Shown: in pieces, positions 63,644-64,000 of the stretch
Numbering within the stretch: position 1 is the first letter of the stretch
Layout of the letters: each line of letters opens with the position of its first letter
Source of the DNA: Glebionis coronaria
Taxonomy: Eukaryota > Streptophyta > Magnoliopsida > Asterales > Asteraceae
Assembly: GCA_025667525.1 (NCBI GenBank)
Contig: CM046880.1
Location: 597,491,452-597,555,451, forward strand
DNA: 64,000 nucleotides
Direction: 5' to 3'
Translations under genes and position numbers: made by a program
Notes under the pieces: generated by a model
Databases searched by the model: none
What the model was told of the DNA's origin: nothing
What the model saw: only the letters and a program-made list of their open reading frames with translations

Positions 63644-64000
63644 TGTATCTTATTACAAATGAATGGATTTAGATTTTGTGTGGTGAATGAGAGTTATCCT
63701 TTGTGCTTCTACTTTTGTATTAAAATATAACAGCAGATATCGAAGATACAATTGTTTTAACTCAAATCATTAAAGAATGAATGTATACAATTGTTGAAGA
63801 CAAGTTTTTTCAACAAACTGTGGTATATAGGTACTGCACGTTGATGTTAGAAGTATGAACATGACCGGTTTTCTGCAGTTTAACTCCTTATCATATCACA
63901 AAATTCTTCATAAGTGATTTCGCCAACTTACAAGTGTCAAATATAGAGAGTCGACCACACTGTATTTGGTTATATGATAACTTGTTGATTTCATACACCA
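63644..64000. repeat. Block Y, unit 3, cut by the window end
   Basis: Repeat of 44704-45060. Confidence 0.75.

Overview
This is nuclear DNA of a flowering plant. It is AT-rich and gene-poor, with GT-AG introns, nested LTR retrotransposons, Helitrons, MITEs, tRNA-derived SINEs and long (TA)n tracts. A eudicot is likely; a composite-like (Asteraceae) genome is only a guess. There are no operons, CRISPR arrays or bacterial features.

Layout. 1-4.1 kb: an ACATGT-rich tandem array, AT-rich intergenic DNA, and a block (3.0-4.1 kb) that recurs in pieces farther right. 4.3-17.1 kb: a decayed plus-strand gene whose exon translations resemble augmin subunit 4 (HAUS4/AUG4). It is split by a non-autonomous LTR element (4725-14621, 911-bp LTRs, TSD TATAG), which carries a Ty1/copia element (7931-14170, 480-bp LTRs, TSD GTTAT, minus strand) inside its right LTR. 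18.4-21.9 kb: the one plausible host gene, six exons giving 495 codons, with an acidic Glu-Pro repeat and two DUF6598-like (jasmonate-induced-protein-like) regions. 24.2-26.6 kb: a second fragment of the HAUS4-like pseudogene and a 203-bp tandem repeat. 26.6-32.9 kb: a 6.3-kb Helitron. 32.9-38.6 kb: (TA)n tracts around a small TIR element, a foldback MULE-like element, two SINEs, a MITE and a truncated copia end. 38.6-41.4 kb: a broken copy of the 18.4-kb gene without its first three exons. 44.2-44.7 kb: a third HAUS4-like fragment. 45.5-51.8 kb: a second Helitron copy.

The dominant structure is a tandem repeat with an 18,940-bp period. From 29216 to 45060 the sequence recurs at 48156-64000 with no difference that I could find by eye, including a ~255-bp (TA)n tract. 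By contrast, 19141-29215 and 38592-48155 are older, diverged homologues (roughly 1-3 percent substitutions by eye, plus indels). The change from diverged to identical falls at equivalent points inside the two Helitron copies. That is the signature expected of unequal crossing-over between the two older copies, or of an assembly-graph error at the same place.

Functionally, only the 18.4-kb gene may make a host protein. The other coding remnants are degraded paralogues or transposon proteins with stops and frameshifts. The interest of the window is its history: stepwise duplication, transposon insertion with visible empty sites, and decay of a small gene family.
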